Of a stretch of DNA of 64,000 nucleotides, positions 36,701-43,006 are shown piece after piece; within the stretch, counting starts at the first letter, position 1; the number at the start of each line of letters is the position of its first letter. The DNA is taken from positions 62,001 through 126,000 of the forward strand of contig NZ_LSGP01000006.1 of the NCBI RefSeq assembly GCF_001611555.1, given 5' to 3'. The position numbers and the translations under genes were made by a program. The notes under the pieces were generated by a model. The model did no database searches. It was not told the DNA's origin and saw only the letters and a program-made list of their open reading frames with translations. This stretch comes from Anaerosporomusa subterranea (lineage in GTDB: Bacteria; Bacillota; Negativicutes; Sporomusales; Acetonemataceae).

Positions 36701-37229
36701 AGTCCTGCGGATCGGCGTAGCGCCCGGCGATTAACCCCTCGTATGAGGCATAAACAGCGGCTAGATCAGACAGTTTCGAGCCAAGCGGTGAATTGGACGC
36801 TTGTACCGCCGCCTCGGCCAGAGCCCGGGGGTTAACGCTGTAGGCCTTGAACTCGCTAATCAGAGAGGCCATGGTCTGTGCAAACGTTCGCTGGTGAGCT
36901 GCTTGCCGAAATACAGTCAGTTGATCCTCATTATCAGCCAATGCCTGGCGCAGAATCATGCGCTTTGATAGGTCGCTTAGCTGCGGCCGGGCTGCGCCGC
37001 CGGTCTCCATCAGCACAGAATGAGCCAGCCGACGAAAGCCATAAACATGTGCACGGCAAAAACCGCCGCCGCGAGCTAACTCCCGTTCGGCCTCAAAGGT
37101 GGCTTGCTCAGGGGTAAGAAGAATCAGCGGCGGCCCTAGTGGGTCACGCCGCATCAAGTCTCGTATTTCTTTCAAACAGGCCGAAGTCTTGCCAGACCCG
37201 GCCCGGCCATATAAAAGTCGGATGCCCAC
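33759..37229 (-). CDS. addB: ATP-dependent nuclease subunit B
   Basis: 1156 aa partner of AddA, contributing Chi recognition and the second nuclease. Walker A is at the very start (YGRAGSGKTSACL, about 7-19). The C-terminal nuclease includes FLVIDYKSGGAW. The cluster-binding cysteines of AddB proteins are seen as one upstream Cys in YSCPFQHFA and the group CERCRFRPVC near residues 1120-1130, so the 4Fe-4S staple is likely intact. GTG start after GGGAGGG. It follows the GGDEF/HD-GYP gene by 15 nt. Confidence 0.96.
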   Translation of the reverse strand: MGIRLLYGRAGSGKTSACLKEIRDLMRRDPLGPPLILLTPEQATFEAERELARGGGFCRAHVYGFRRLAHSVLMETGGAARPQLSDLSKRMILRQALADNEDQLTVFRQAAHQRTFAQTMASLISEFKAYSVNPRALAEAAVQASNSPLGSKLSDLAAVYASYEGLIAGRYADPQDYLGMLLHKISRSSLRGSTVFVDGFDWFTKQEYGVLGALANVAENLTITLCLDRHEAEDKQEVDLFYRQAVTAALIKQLAKDNQLSFEAQEVRSPGRFAASSLLTYIEQSLAGVKGEAPSKQIAQTEDIVIVEAANRRAEIEGIARDIIRLCRDKSYRWRDTAVLVRDEAIYSDIIATVFADYGIPCFQDRRRPAVHHPLAEVLRSSVEAIVERWDYEPVFRALKTGLFPLSDEQIDLLENYVLEFGIRGKRWLQEEDWRFMRRWSLDEDEQPDAAGQQYLDTVNTIRRQAIAPLAALAAECRRSKTAAEYTGKLFGFLIAINAPQTLEAWAKEAEAAGDLALAEEHSQLWNAIIGLFDELVDCCGDQAMTLEEYGEILGEGLEGLTLGLIPSGLDHVTVTSLDRTRLLRAKAVYLPGVNEGVLPRRGKVDSLFSDEERLLLKGMGVELAPGAAAEAFAETYLVYFALTRASEYLWVSYSLADEEGKGMQLSQAVNELKLRVQGGSNPGFSVRSLRLEPLPGEEKSFIAHPRRAASALAVSLRQSGGKPEDLSPVWLDVYNVCLENEERKAGLRLALSGLFHSNSETQLDPQLARQLWLSRGSRLRGSVTAFESFYSCPFQHFARFGLKLRERQVFKLEPPGMGLLLHAVVKSFGEAVNQSGRNWGDLSRDETASLCESIVGELAPKLQNEILLSNAQYRHIQGRIRRTAETVIWRLVEFDRGSSFKPIALEQSFGLGGDSLPPILLQLEDGIELELAGQIDRLDCAEHNGKKYFLVIDYKSGGAWLELLDVYHGLKLQLLLYLLASCRLGELLTGAPDCLPAGVLYYFLKRPSVTGSTFLPPDKVAEKLNAQMKMPGWVLADPDIVKLLDANIRQYSQFLKIGFNPDKGTFYKQTAHYLKDQEQFTLLMHHVEQQCQRAAKGILSGDIDLRPYDLAGRTACERCRFRPVCQFDRMLADNDFAKLPLLDDDTIFSLIGKEG

Positions 37230-37244
37230 GGTAACCCTCCCTAC

Positions 37245-38771
37245 CTATTCGTGTTCGGATTCGAGCACCTGCAAAAATAGCTTCAGTAATTCTGGATCAA
37301 ATTGAGTACCCGCGCCCCGGCGCAGTTCTTCAATCGCCTCAGTCTTGCTCAGGGCATGGCGGTAGGGGCGTCCTGCGGTCATTGCCTCATAGGCGTCTGC
37401 TATCGCCAAGATACGGCACTCCAGCGGAATATCAGTATGCTGCAAACCCAGCGGGTAACCGCTGCCGTCCCACTGCTCGTGATGTTTAAGAACCAAGTCT
37501 GCGACAGGTACCAAAGCAGGAACACAGCGGGCAATCCGGCAGCCGATTTCGCAATGCTGCGCAATTTCCTGTCGCTCATCAGTCGTCAATCGTCCAGGTT
37601 TCATGACAATGCGTTCATCAAGGCCAACGTTGCCGATATCGTGATAGCGGGATAACAGGTGAAGATTCTCTACCTGTTCTGAACTTAGTTCCAAAACTGC
37701 AGCCAATTTAACTGCATATTCCTCGACTCGTTGCGGATGACCGCTTTTAAAGTAATCTCTGGCTTCCACGGATTGAAACATGCCGTCAAGAATAAACTGG
37801 CGGACGTTTTCGTCGCGCAACTGCTTTTGTCGATACATTTCGTTTTCCGCTTCGATGAATAGAGTATTCATATCAGTCGGACAACCGCGCATAGCATGAC
37901 CTATCGACAGGCCAAGCCTAGCGTTTGGCAGCAGTAGATTGTATTCGTCGACCTCTTGACTGATTTTTCGGCAAATTGCTGTCAGTGTTTCATCATCTAC
38001 ATTTGGCAAGATCGCAGCAAATTCATCACCGCCGATACGTGCAATGTGATCCTCCGCTCGGAAACAGCGTTTGAAAAGATCAGCCACATCTACCAGTTGT
38101 CGATCTCCCTGTTCATGGCCAAGGGTGTCATTAATCAGCTTTAGTCCATCCAGATCGCAGACAACGATCCCGACAGAACATTGCTCGTCTTCGCCGAAAT
38201 GCCGCATTTCCTGTTCAAATCGGCTGCGATTAAACAATCCGGTTAACGAATCATACAGATTGAGATAACGCAGTTGCTTAGCCATCATCACTCGTTCTGT
38301 CGTGTCCCGCTCAATAGCGATCAGTTCCTCACCACAGCCGGTCAACCAGACTTCCCGACCGTAGGCTCTACCATGATATTCGCCTTCATAGGTAAAACGC
38401 TGCGGTCGTCCGGTTAATAATACTTGTTCCATCGCTTGCTGGTAGCGGTCTGTAACCGACGTCTCATAAATGCTATCAATTTTCTTACCGACTAGGCGAC
38501 GATCTGGCGGAGTTTGATAAAAGCCGGGCCGCGTATACAGCTCAAGAATGACACCATCTAAATCCAGCCGGGTCATCACGTCAACCGACGTTTCCAGGAT
38601 GGCTTTGAATCTGGCTTCATTCAACCGGATTTGTTCTTGGGTGTTCTGCTGTTGGGAGATTTCTGTCTGTTCTTGTTTGACTGTGGCCCTCAATAGTGTG
38701 TTTTCTCTGCGTTCCCGAGCAGCCCAGCTAACACTACCAGCCACAAGCACGAGCCAAAACCATATTTCCAT
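37245..38771 (-). CDS. PAS-GGDEF-HD-GYP c-di-GMP turnover protein
   Basis: 508 aa from an ATG at 38771, 7 nt after GAAGGA. One N-terminal membrane segment (MEIWFWLVLVAGSVSWAA), a coiled coil, a PAS domain (about 48-165), then a GGDEF domain with an intact active site IGGDEFA (about 256) and no RxxD inhibitory motif five residues before it. The C-terminal HD-GYP domain has YHDIGNVGLDE and HHEQWDGSGYP, all residues needed for phosphodiesterase activity. It may synthesise or degrade c-di-GMP depending on the signal. It is first in line with addB and addA, 15 nt apart. The C-terminus EHE is just before the addB start. Confidence 0.9.
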   Translation of the reverse strand: MEIWFWLVLVAGSVSWAARERRENTLLRATVKQEQTEISQQQNTQEQIRLNEARFKAILETSVDVMTRLDLDGVILELYTRPGFYQTPPDRRLVGKKIDSIYETSVTDRYQQAMEQVLLTGRPQRFTYEGEYHGRAYGREVWLTGCGEELIAIERDTTERVMMAKQLRYLNLYDSLTGLFNRSRFEQEMRHFGEDEQCSVGIVVCDLDGLKLINDTLGHEQGDRQLVDVADLFKRCFRAEDHIARIGGDEFAAILPNVDDETLTAICRKISQEVDEYNLLLPNARLGLSIGHAMRGCPTDMNTLFIEAENEMYRQKQLRDENVRQFILDGMFQSVEARDYFKSGHPQRVEEYAVKLAAVLELSSEQVENLHLLSRYHDIGNVGLDERIVMKPGRLTTDERQEIAQHCEIGCRIARCVPALVPVADLVLKHHEQWDGSGYPLGLQHTDIPLECRILAIADAYEAMTAGRPYRHALSKTEAIEELRRGAGTQFDPELLKLFLQVLESEHE

Positions 38772-38987
38772 ATCGCATTCCTTCATTCAAAATAATCGAA
38801 AAAACAATTGTGAACTTATTCGCGATTCGCAGCAATGGTTCCTGCGCCTGAACAGAAAAAAGACTGCTAGACCGTTGTCATGATCGAATACTGCCGCATA
38901 CCGATGTATAACTGGGAATACCTATATCAAGTTTACATAATTAAAATTAATGACCTTTAGCGCGTTTTGCGTTTCTGCAACCGATAG

Positions 38988-39116
38988 TGTAGTATATGGA
39001 CTACGCCGAACTTCCCAAAGGAATACGGGGGAACCAATATTAGTGGGGTGAATCCGCTATCAAGCGGTAGGGATACCTTCCGTCCCGAACCCGTCAGCTA
39101 ACCCCGGAGGCGATTA
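38988..39116 (+). promoter_or_regulatory. c-di-AMP riboswitch (ydaO/yuaA class)
   Basis: Conserved blocks appear in order: ACGCCGAA (39003-39010), GGGGGAACC, GGGGTGAATCC (39045-39055), AGGGATACCTTCCGTCCCGAA, CCGTCAGCTAACCCC and GGAGGCG, which closes the outer stem with CGCC. It precedes a 3D-domain cell-wall gene, a classical target. No separate terminator hairpin is visible between the aptamer and the AAGGAGG site at 39118, suggesting control through the outer stem or ribosome access. Confidence 0.9.
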
Positions 39117-39133
39117 GAAGGAGGAAACAGAAT

Positions 39134-39538
39134 ATGAACATGAAAGTGTTTAAACGTACAATCGTAACTATGATGGCTGTTGTCACACTGGCAACTAGCT
39201 TGATCACACCGGTACTCGCAGCCGCGCCAGCCAACTATAAACAAGCGATCGATATTGTTGCGACCGCATACGCGCCAGGCCCTCACGATAACGGTAAATG
39301 GGGCAACCTGACCCACATCGGCACCCAGGTGCGTCCTGGCATCATTGCCGTCGACCCGCGCATTATCCCGTTGAAATCGAAGGTGTATATTGAGTTTCCC
39401 GATGGCACTGGCAGGTATGCCATTGCTGAGGATACCGGTGGCGCAATCAAAGGAAATCGTATCGATATCGCAATGTGGACAGTTGATGAAGCATACAAGT
39501 TTGGCATGAAAAACGTTAAGCTGTATGTAGTAGAATAG
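39134..39538 (+). CDS. 3D-domain protein, probable peptidoglycan-active secreted protein
   Basis: 134 aa. The signal peptide covers about 1-30 (VVTLATSLITPVLAAAP). The rest is a single 3D domain named for its three Asp residues: IIAVDPRIIPLKSKVYI, AIAEDTGGAIKGNRIDIAMW. This double-psi barrel fold is shared with MltA-type lytic transglycosylases and with Rpf/YabE/YuiC proteins that cleave or remodel glycan strands. No SH3 or LysM anchor is present. It is controlled by a c-di-AMP riboswitch, linking it to cell-wall and osmotic homeostasis. The ATG lies 9 nt after GGAGG; a second ATG two codons later is possible. Confidence 0.9.
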   Translation: MNMKVFKRTIVTMMAVVTLATSLITPVLAAAPANYKQAIDIVATAYAPGPHDNGKWGNLTHIGTQVRPGIIAVDPRIIPLKSKVYIEFPDGTGRYAIAEDTGGAIKGNRIDIAMWTVDEAYKFGMKNVKLYVVE

Positions 39539-39548
39539 TTCTTAAAAA

Positions 39549-39585
39549 AAACACCCCGAGAGTCAATTGAACTCTCGGGGTGTTT
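39549..39585. terminator. Bidirectional terminator between convergent genes
   Basis: aaacaccccgagagt (39549-39563) pairs with actctcggggtgttt (39571-39585), with A and T runs outside. Confidence 0.85.
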
Positions 39586-39595
39586 CTGCGCGTTA

Positions 39596-40426
39596 CTATT
39601 TAAACACAAAAATATCCAATAGACTCAGTACGATTTCAAACGCGATCAAGAGAATAACTGCCCATTCGAGCCGAGTGCCACGGCTGGCGTGAGCCAGACC
39701 GGAAAACACCTCGGTGATATCTGTTAAGACTTCTGCTTTTTGGCGAATCTTCTGGTAGCGCTCTGATACCTCAAATAACCGTCCCATTTCGTCATACAAT
39801 CGACTAGCTTCCGCATTGTTCCACGTAATATCCGGTTTATCGAGTAACATGATGTATGACACCATGTTCAGCTTAAAACCGAAGATCTTTGCCGATAGCT
39901 TGGCCAAACGTCGGTCAGACATATTTAAATTACCCATATGCAAAAATGTAACGATTTCTTCTATTTCATCTAACAGACGACTAATGTCGACCTCGATTTT
40001 TTCTAGTGCCACCGACCTTGCCAACATAGTCGCGACGATTTCGCGGTGATAGCTTTCTTCCTGCGCGATTAACATCCGGTCATTGCTTACATAGGGCATG
40101 TCTGCTTCAGTCAGATCTGTCACTGTTTCGAGAATGTAGTCGTCAACATATTCGAAGGCTCCTGTTGTCAAACTCTTTTCAATCTTCCGCAGGTAATTTA
40201 CAACATCCATCATTTCGTGATGTTGAAAATTCAAAAAGACTATACTGCCAAAATGGTACAGATATACTCTCTTTCCCTCCGATTGACGAGTGATTCCCTC
40301 CAGTGATTTCCCAGCAAGAATCAGCGTCTCCTCCCAGCGGAATTGTCTATTGATGCCAAAATGCTCGGCAATTTTATTTAGATCGATTTCATTGGCCAGC
40401 ACGACCGCTTTAAATTCTGACTGCAT
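39596..40426 (-). CDS. RMD1/YagE-family (DUF155) protein
   Basis: 276 aa from an ATG at 40426 with AGGAGG 6 nt upstream. The body matches the DUF155 family related to yeast Rmd1 (KAVVLANEIDLNKIAEHFG, YLYHFGSIVFLNF, then a helical region with VALEKIEVDI). One C-terminal membrane segment (WAVILLIAFEIVLSLLDIFVF) anchors it with the bulk in the cytoplasm. Eukaryotic relatives act at mitochondria; the bacterial role is not known to me. Separate transcription unit, convergent with the 3D gene. Confidence 0.8.
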   Translation of the reverse strand: MQSEFKAVVLANEIDLNKIAEHFGINRQFRWEETLILAGKSLEGITRQSEGKRVYLYHFGSIVFLNFQHHEMMDVVNYLRKIEKSLTTGAFEYVDDYILETVTDLTEADMPYVSNDRMLIAQEESYHREIVATMLARSVALEKIEVDISRLLDEIEEIVTFLHMGNLNMSDRRLAKLSAKIFGFKLNMVSYIMLLDKPDITWNNAEASRLYDEMGRLFEVSERYQKIRQKAEVLTDITEVFSGLAHASRGTRLEWAVILLIAFEIVLSLLDIFVFK

Positions 40427-40591
40427 AAACAGCCTCCTAGCTTGCTCTTTTATCCAAATTATAACAGAAAAAGCAGAATACTTCCATCGCCTGGTTGCCA
40501 TGCATGTCCCGGTCACCGTTCATTCATTTTACAGACTCACAAGCAAGGAGTATACTAATGGTGCATACTGGTAACGAACGGAGGGATTATC

Positions 40592-41980
40592 TTGAACCTG
40601 GAAAAAGCAGTAGAACTGCAGCGAGACGCGCTGATTAAATCAACGCAGGAGATTCTCGCTATTCGAAGCGTAGAGAACAATGCAGTCAATGGCAGCCCCT
40701 TTGGCGAGGACGTTGGCCTGGCGCTCGACCGCGCGTTGCAGATCGCGAACAGACTCGGATTTCGCACTGTCAATCTAAATGGCTATGTCGGCTATGCGGA
40801 ATATGGCAGCGGCGAAGACTATGTTGCCGTTCTGGGACATCTTGATGTAGTGCCTGAAGGCAGCGGCTGGACGTACCTGCCGTATGGCGGAGAAATTCAT
40901 GACGGCAAACTGTATGGTCGCGGTTCGACAGATGACAAAGGGCCGACGATGGCTGCCTTGTTCGGTCTAGCTGCTATCAAGGATCTCAACCTGCCGTTAT
41001 CGAAACGAGTGCGGATTATCTTTGGCACCAATGAAGAGACTGGCAGCAAAGACTTGCAGTATTACGCAGCACGCGAAAAACCGCCAGTGGCCGGCTTCAC
41101 CCCTGACGCATCTTTTCCCGTCATCTATGCGGAAAAAGGCGGCTGCAAATTTAGGTTGTCTAAAAATCTCTCTGCCGGGATATCTGCTGTCCGACTGCTT
41201 GCACTTAACGCCGGTGAACGGGTGAATATCGTGCCAAATCGAGCGGAAGCCGTGCTGGTTGCTGACGAACCGCAAAAACTATTTAAGGCCTGCGCCGCTT
41301 TTGCCGCCCGGCACAATGCTAAAATCGACGCCTCGCTCGCCGCGGACGGCAACGTCTGTCTCGTCTCGCACGGTAAAGCGGCACATGCCAGCTTGCCACA
41401 TCAGGGAGTCAATGCTGCTATGCAACTACTGGCATTTCTCGCAGAATGTGAATTGCCCACCGATCTGCTATCATACTGTCAAGCAGTTACCACCGCCATT
41501 GGTAAAGAGACGGATGGCAGTTCGCTCGGTATTGCTTACCGGGACGATGAGTCTGGCAGCCTTACGCTAAATGCGGGTCTGCTCCGTTTTATCGATAACC
41601 AAATAGCTCTGACCTGCGACGTTCGTTTCCCTGTCACCTGGAGTGGCGAACAGGTAGTGGAAAGAGTACGAATCGCCGCAGACCGCCTTGGTATCGACGT
41701 TGAGTCAGCTTCGTTCGGCAAACCACTCTTCTTTGCTAAAGACCATCCCCTTGTCGCCACTTTGCAGCGTGTATTCCGCGAAGCAACCGGATCAGATGTT
41801 GAACCAATAGCCATCGGCGGCGGCACCTATGCGAAACACTTAGCTAACACCGTAGCCTTCGGTCCGCAGTTTCCCGACCAGCCTGACCTCTGCCATCAAG
41901 CAGACGAATATATTGCGCTTGATGATCTCGTGCTCTGCGCCAAAATCTACGCTTACGCGATCTACGAGCTGGCCAAATGA
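40592..41980 (+). CDS. pepV: M20 family metallopeptidase, PepV-like dipeptidase
   Basis: 462 aa, the PepV length. Zn ligands and catalytic residues sit in VLGHLDVVPEG (His and Asp of the M20 signature, about 80-90), GRGSTDDKGP (bridging Asp), GTNEETGSKD (general base and metal Glu), TPDASFPVIYAEKG, and the final GGGTYAKHL near 410-418. It cleaves dipeptides, often of broad specificity including beta-Ala-His types. Starts at a TTG at 40592 after GGAGGG. Its stop overlaps the SDR gene start. Confidence 0.9.
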   Translation: MNLEKAVELQRDALIKSTQEILAIRSVENNAVNGSPFGEDVGLALDRALQIANRLGFRTVNLNGYVGYAEYGSGEDYVAVLGHLDVVPEGSGWTYLPYGGEIHDGKLYGRGSTDDKGPTMAALFGLAAIKDLNLPLSKRVRIIFGTNEETGSKDLQYYAAREKPPVAGFTPDASFPVIYAEKGGCKFRLSKNLSAGISAVRLLALNAGERVNIVPNRAEAVLVADEPQKLFKACAAFAARHNAKIDASLAADGNVCLVSHGKAAHASLPHQGVNAAMQLLAFLAECELPTDLLSYCQAVTTAIGKETDGSSLGIAYRDDESGSLTLNAGLLRFIDNQIALTCDVRFPVTWSGEQVVERVRIAADRLGIDVESASFGKPLFFAKDHPLVATLQRVFREATGSDVEPIAIGGGTYAKHLANTVAFGPQFPDQPDLCHQADEYIALDDLVLCAKIYAYAIYELAK

Positions 41981-42729
41981 TGCTACCGCAAAACAGGAAA
42001 AAGCAGGTCGCCTTAGTAACTGGCGCAGCCCACGGCATTGGCCGCACAATTGCCTACCGACTCGCGGCAGAAGCAAGAGTGTTTCTGGTCGATATCAATG
42101 AGGCGGCTGGCGTAAAGACTGAATCGAGTCTACGCGATGCAGGATATGAAGCAACCTTCATTCAGGGAGATGTATCAGTCGAAGCTGACGTAATCCGGGT
42201 GGCAGAGAGAGTTGCCGCCAATTGCGGCAAGCTCGACTGGTTGGTAAACAATGCGGGTATTTCCCAATTTAGTCCGCTGTCCGATATCAGCGTGGAGGAA
42301 TTTGACCGCGTTCTTGCCGTCAATCTGCGGTCAGCCTTTCTCTTTGCCAAATACACATTGCCGCTGCTTCTTGCTGCCGGCAGTGCCGCGATTGTCAATA
42401 TCTCCTCCTCGCGGGCGTTAATGAGCGAGCCTGGCAACGAAGCCTACGCCGCCTCAAAAGCTGGCCTATTAGGGCTGACTCACGCGCTGGCTAATTCCTT
42501 GGGGGGCGCGATTCGTGTGAATGCGATTTGTCCGGGTTGGATCGATGTCAGCCAAGGCGCAGCCACGCTAACCCCGCAAGATCACGCCCAACACCCGGTT
42601 GGCCGGGTAGGCATCCCGGAAGATATTGCCGAACTGACAGCGTTCCTGCTTTCGCCAGCCGCTGGCTTTATTACCGGACAGGAGTTCGTGGTCGATGGCG
42701 GCATGACAAAAAAAATGATTTACGTCTAA
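41977..42729 (+). CDS. Short-chain dehydrogenase/reductase
   Basis: 250 aa classical SDR. NAD(P)-binding TGAAHGIGRTIA (about 15-26), NNAGIS (about 90), catalytic Ser in NISSSRA and Tyr-Lys in YAASKAG (about 153-159), then PGWID. Asp in FLVDINEAA after the second strand favours NAD(H) over NADP(H). It begins within the last codons of pepV (ATGATG over the stop), so the two are co-translated. The substrate is not predictable; pairing with a dipeptidase suggests a small catabolic unit, though only position supports this. Confidence 0.88.
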   Translation: MMLPQNRKKQVALVTGAAHGIGRTIAYRLAAEARVFLVDINEAAGVKTESSLRDAGYEATFIQGDVSVEADVIRVAERVAANCGKLDWLVNNAGISQFSPLSDISVEEFDRVLAVNLRSAFLFAKYTLPLLLAAGSAAIVNISSSRALMSEPGNEAYAASKAGLLGLTHALANSLGGAIRVNAICPGWIDVSQGAATLTPQDHAQHPVGRVGIPEDIAELTAFLLSPAAGFITGQEFVVDGGMTKKMIYV

Positions 42730-42782
42730 CCGTATTATGGTTTTCATAAAAAGAATATCAATTTGAAAAATTCAATTTTCGA

Positions 42783-42812
42783 TTGACAAATACTCATTAT
42801 CCGTTTTAAACT
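42783..42812 (+). promoter_or_regulatory. Promoter of the cation ATPase leader
   Basis: TTGACA at 42783-42788 and TAAACT at about 42807-42812, followed about 20 nt later by the riboswitch. Confidence 0.5.
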
Positions 42813-42831
42813 AGAATTAATTAAATACACT

Positions 42832-42943
42832 CCAAGGGGAGTAACCTTTACAGCAAAGTCGTCAGTGCGGGTGAATAGCCCCGGCTTTGTTGGCGACATT
42901 TATGTTGTTGGTAAGACCTTGCTTATAAAATAAGCAAGGTCTT
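42832..42943 (+). promoter_or_regulatory. yybP-ykoY manganese riboswitch with terminator
   Basis: AAGGGGAGTAAC (42834-42845), GTCGTCAGTGCGG, AGCCCCGGCTTTG and TTGGCGACA form the conserved yybP-ykoY core. The RNA then forms a perfect 14-bp terminator, aagaccttgcttat (42913-42926) with ataagcaaggtctt (42930-42943), followed by TTT. Mn2+ binding to this class normally lets transcription proceed, so the downstream pump would be made when manganese is high. Confidence 0.85.
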
Positions 42944-43006
42944 TTTATATACATAAGCGAAACGAGCTTAAAGGATCTTACACAACAAAATAGAGGAGGA
43001 ACTAGT

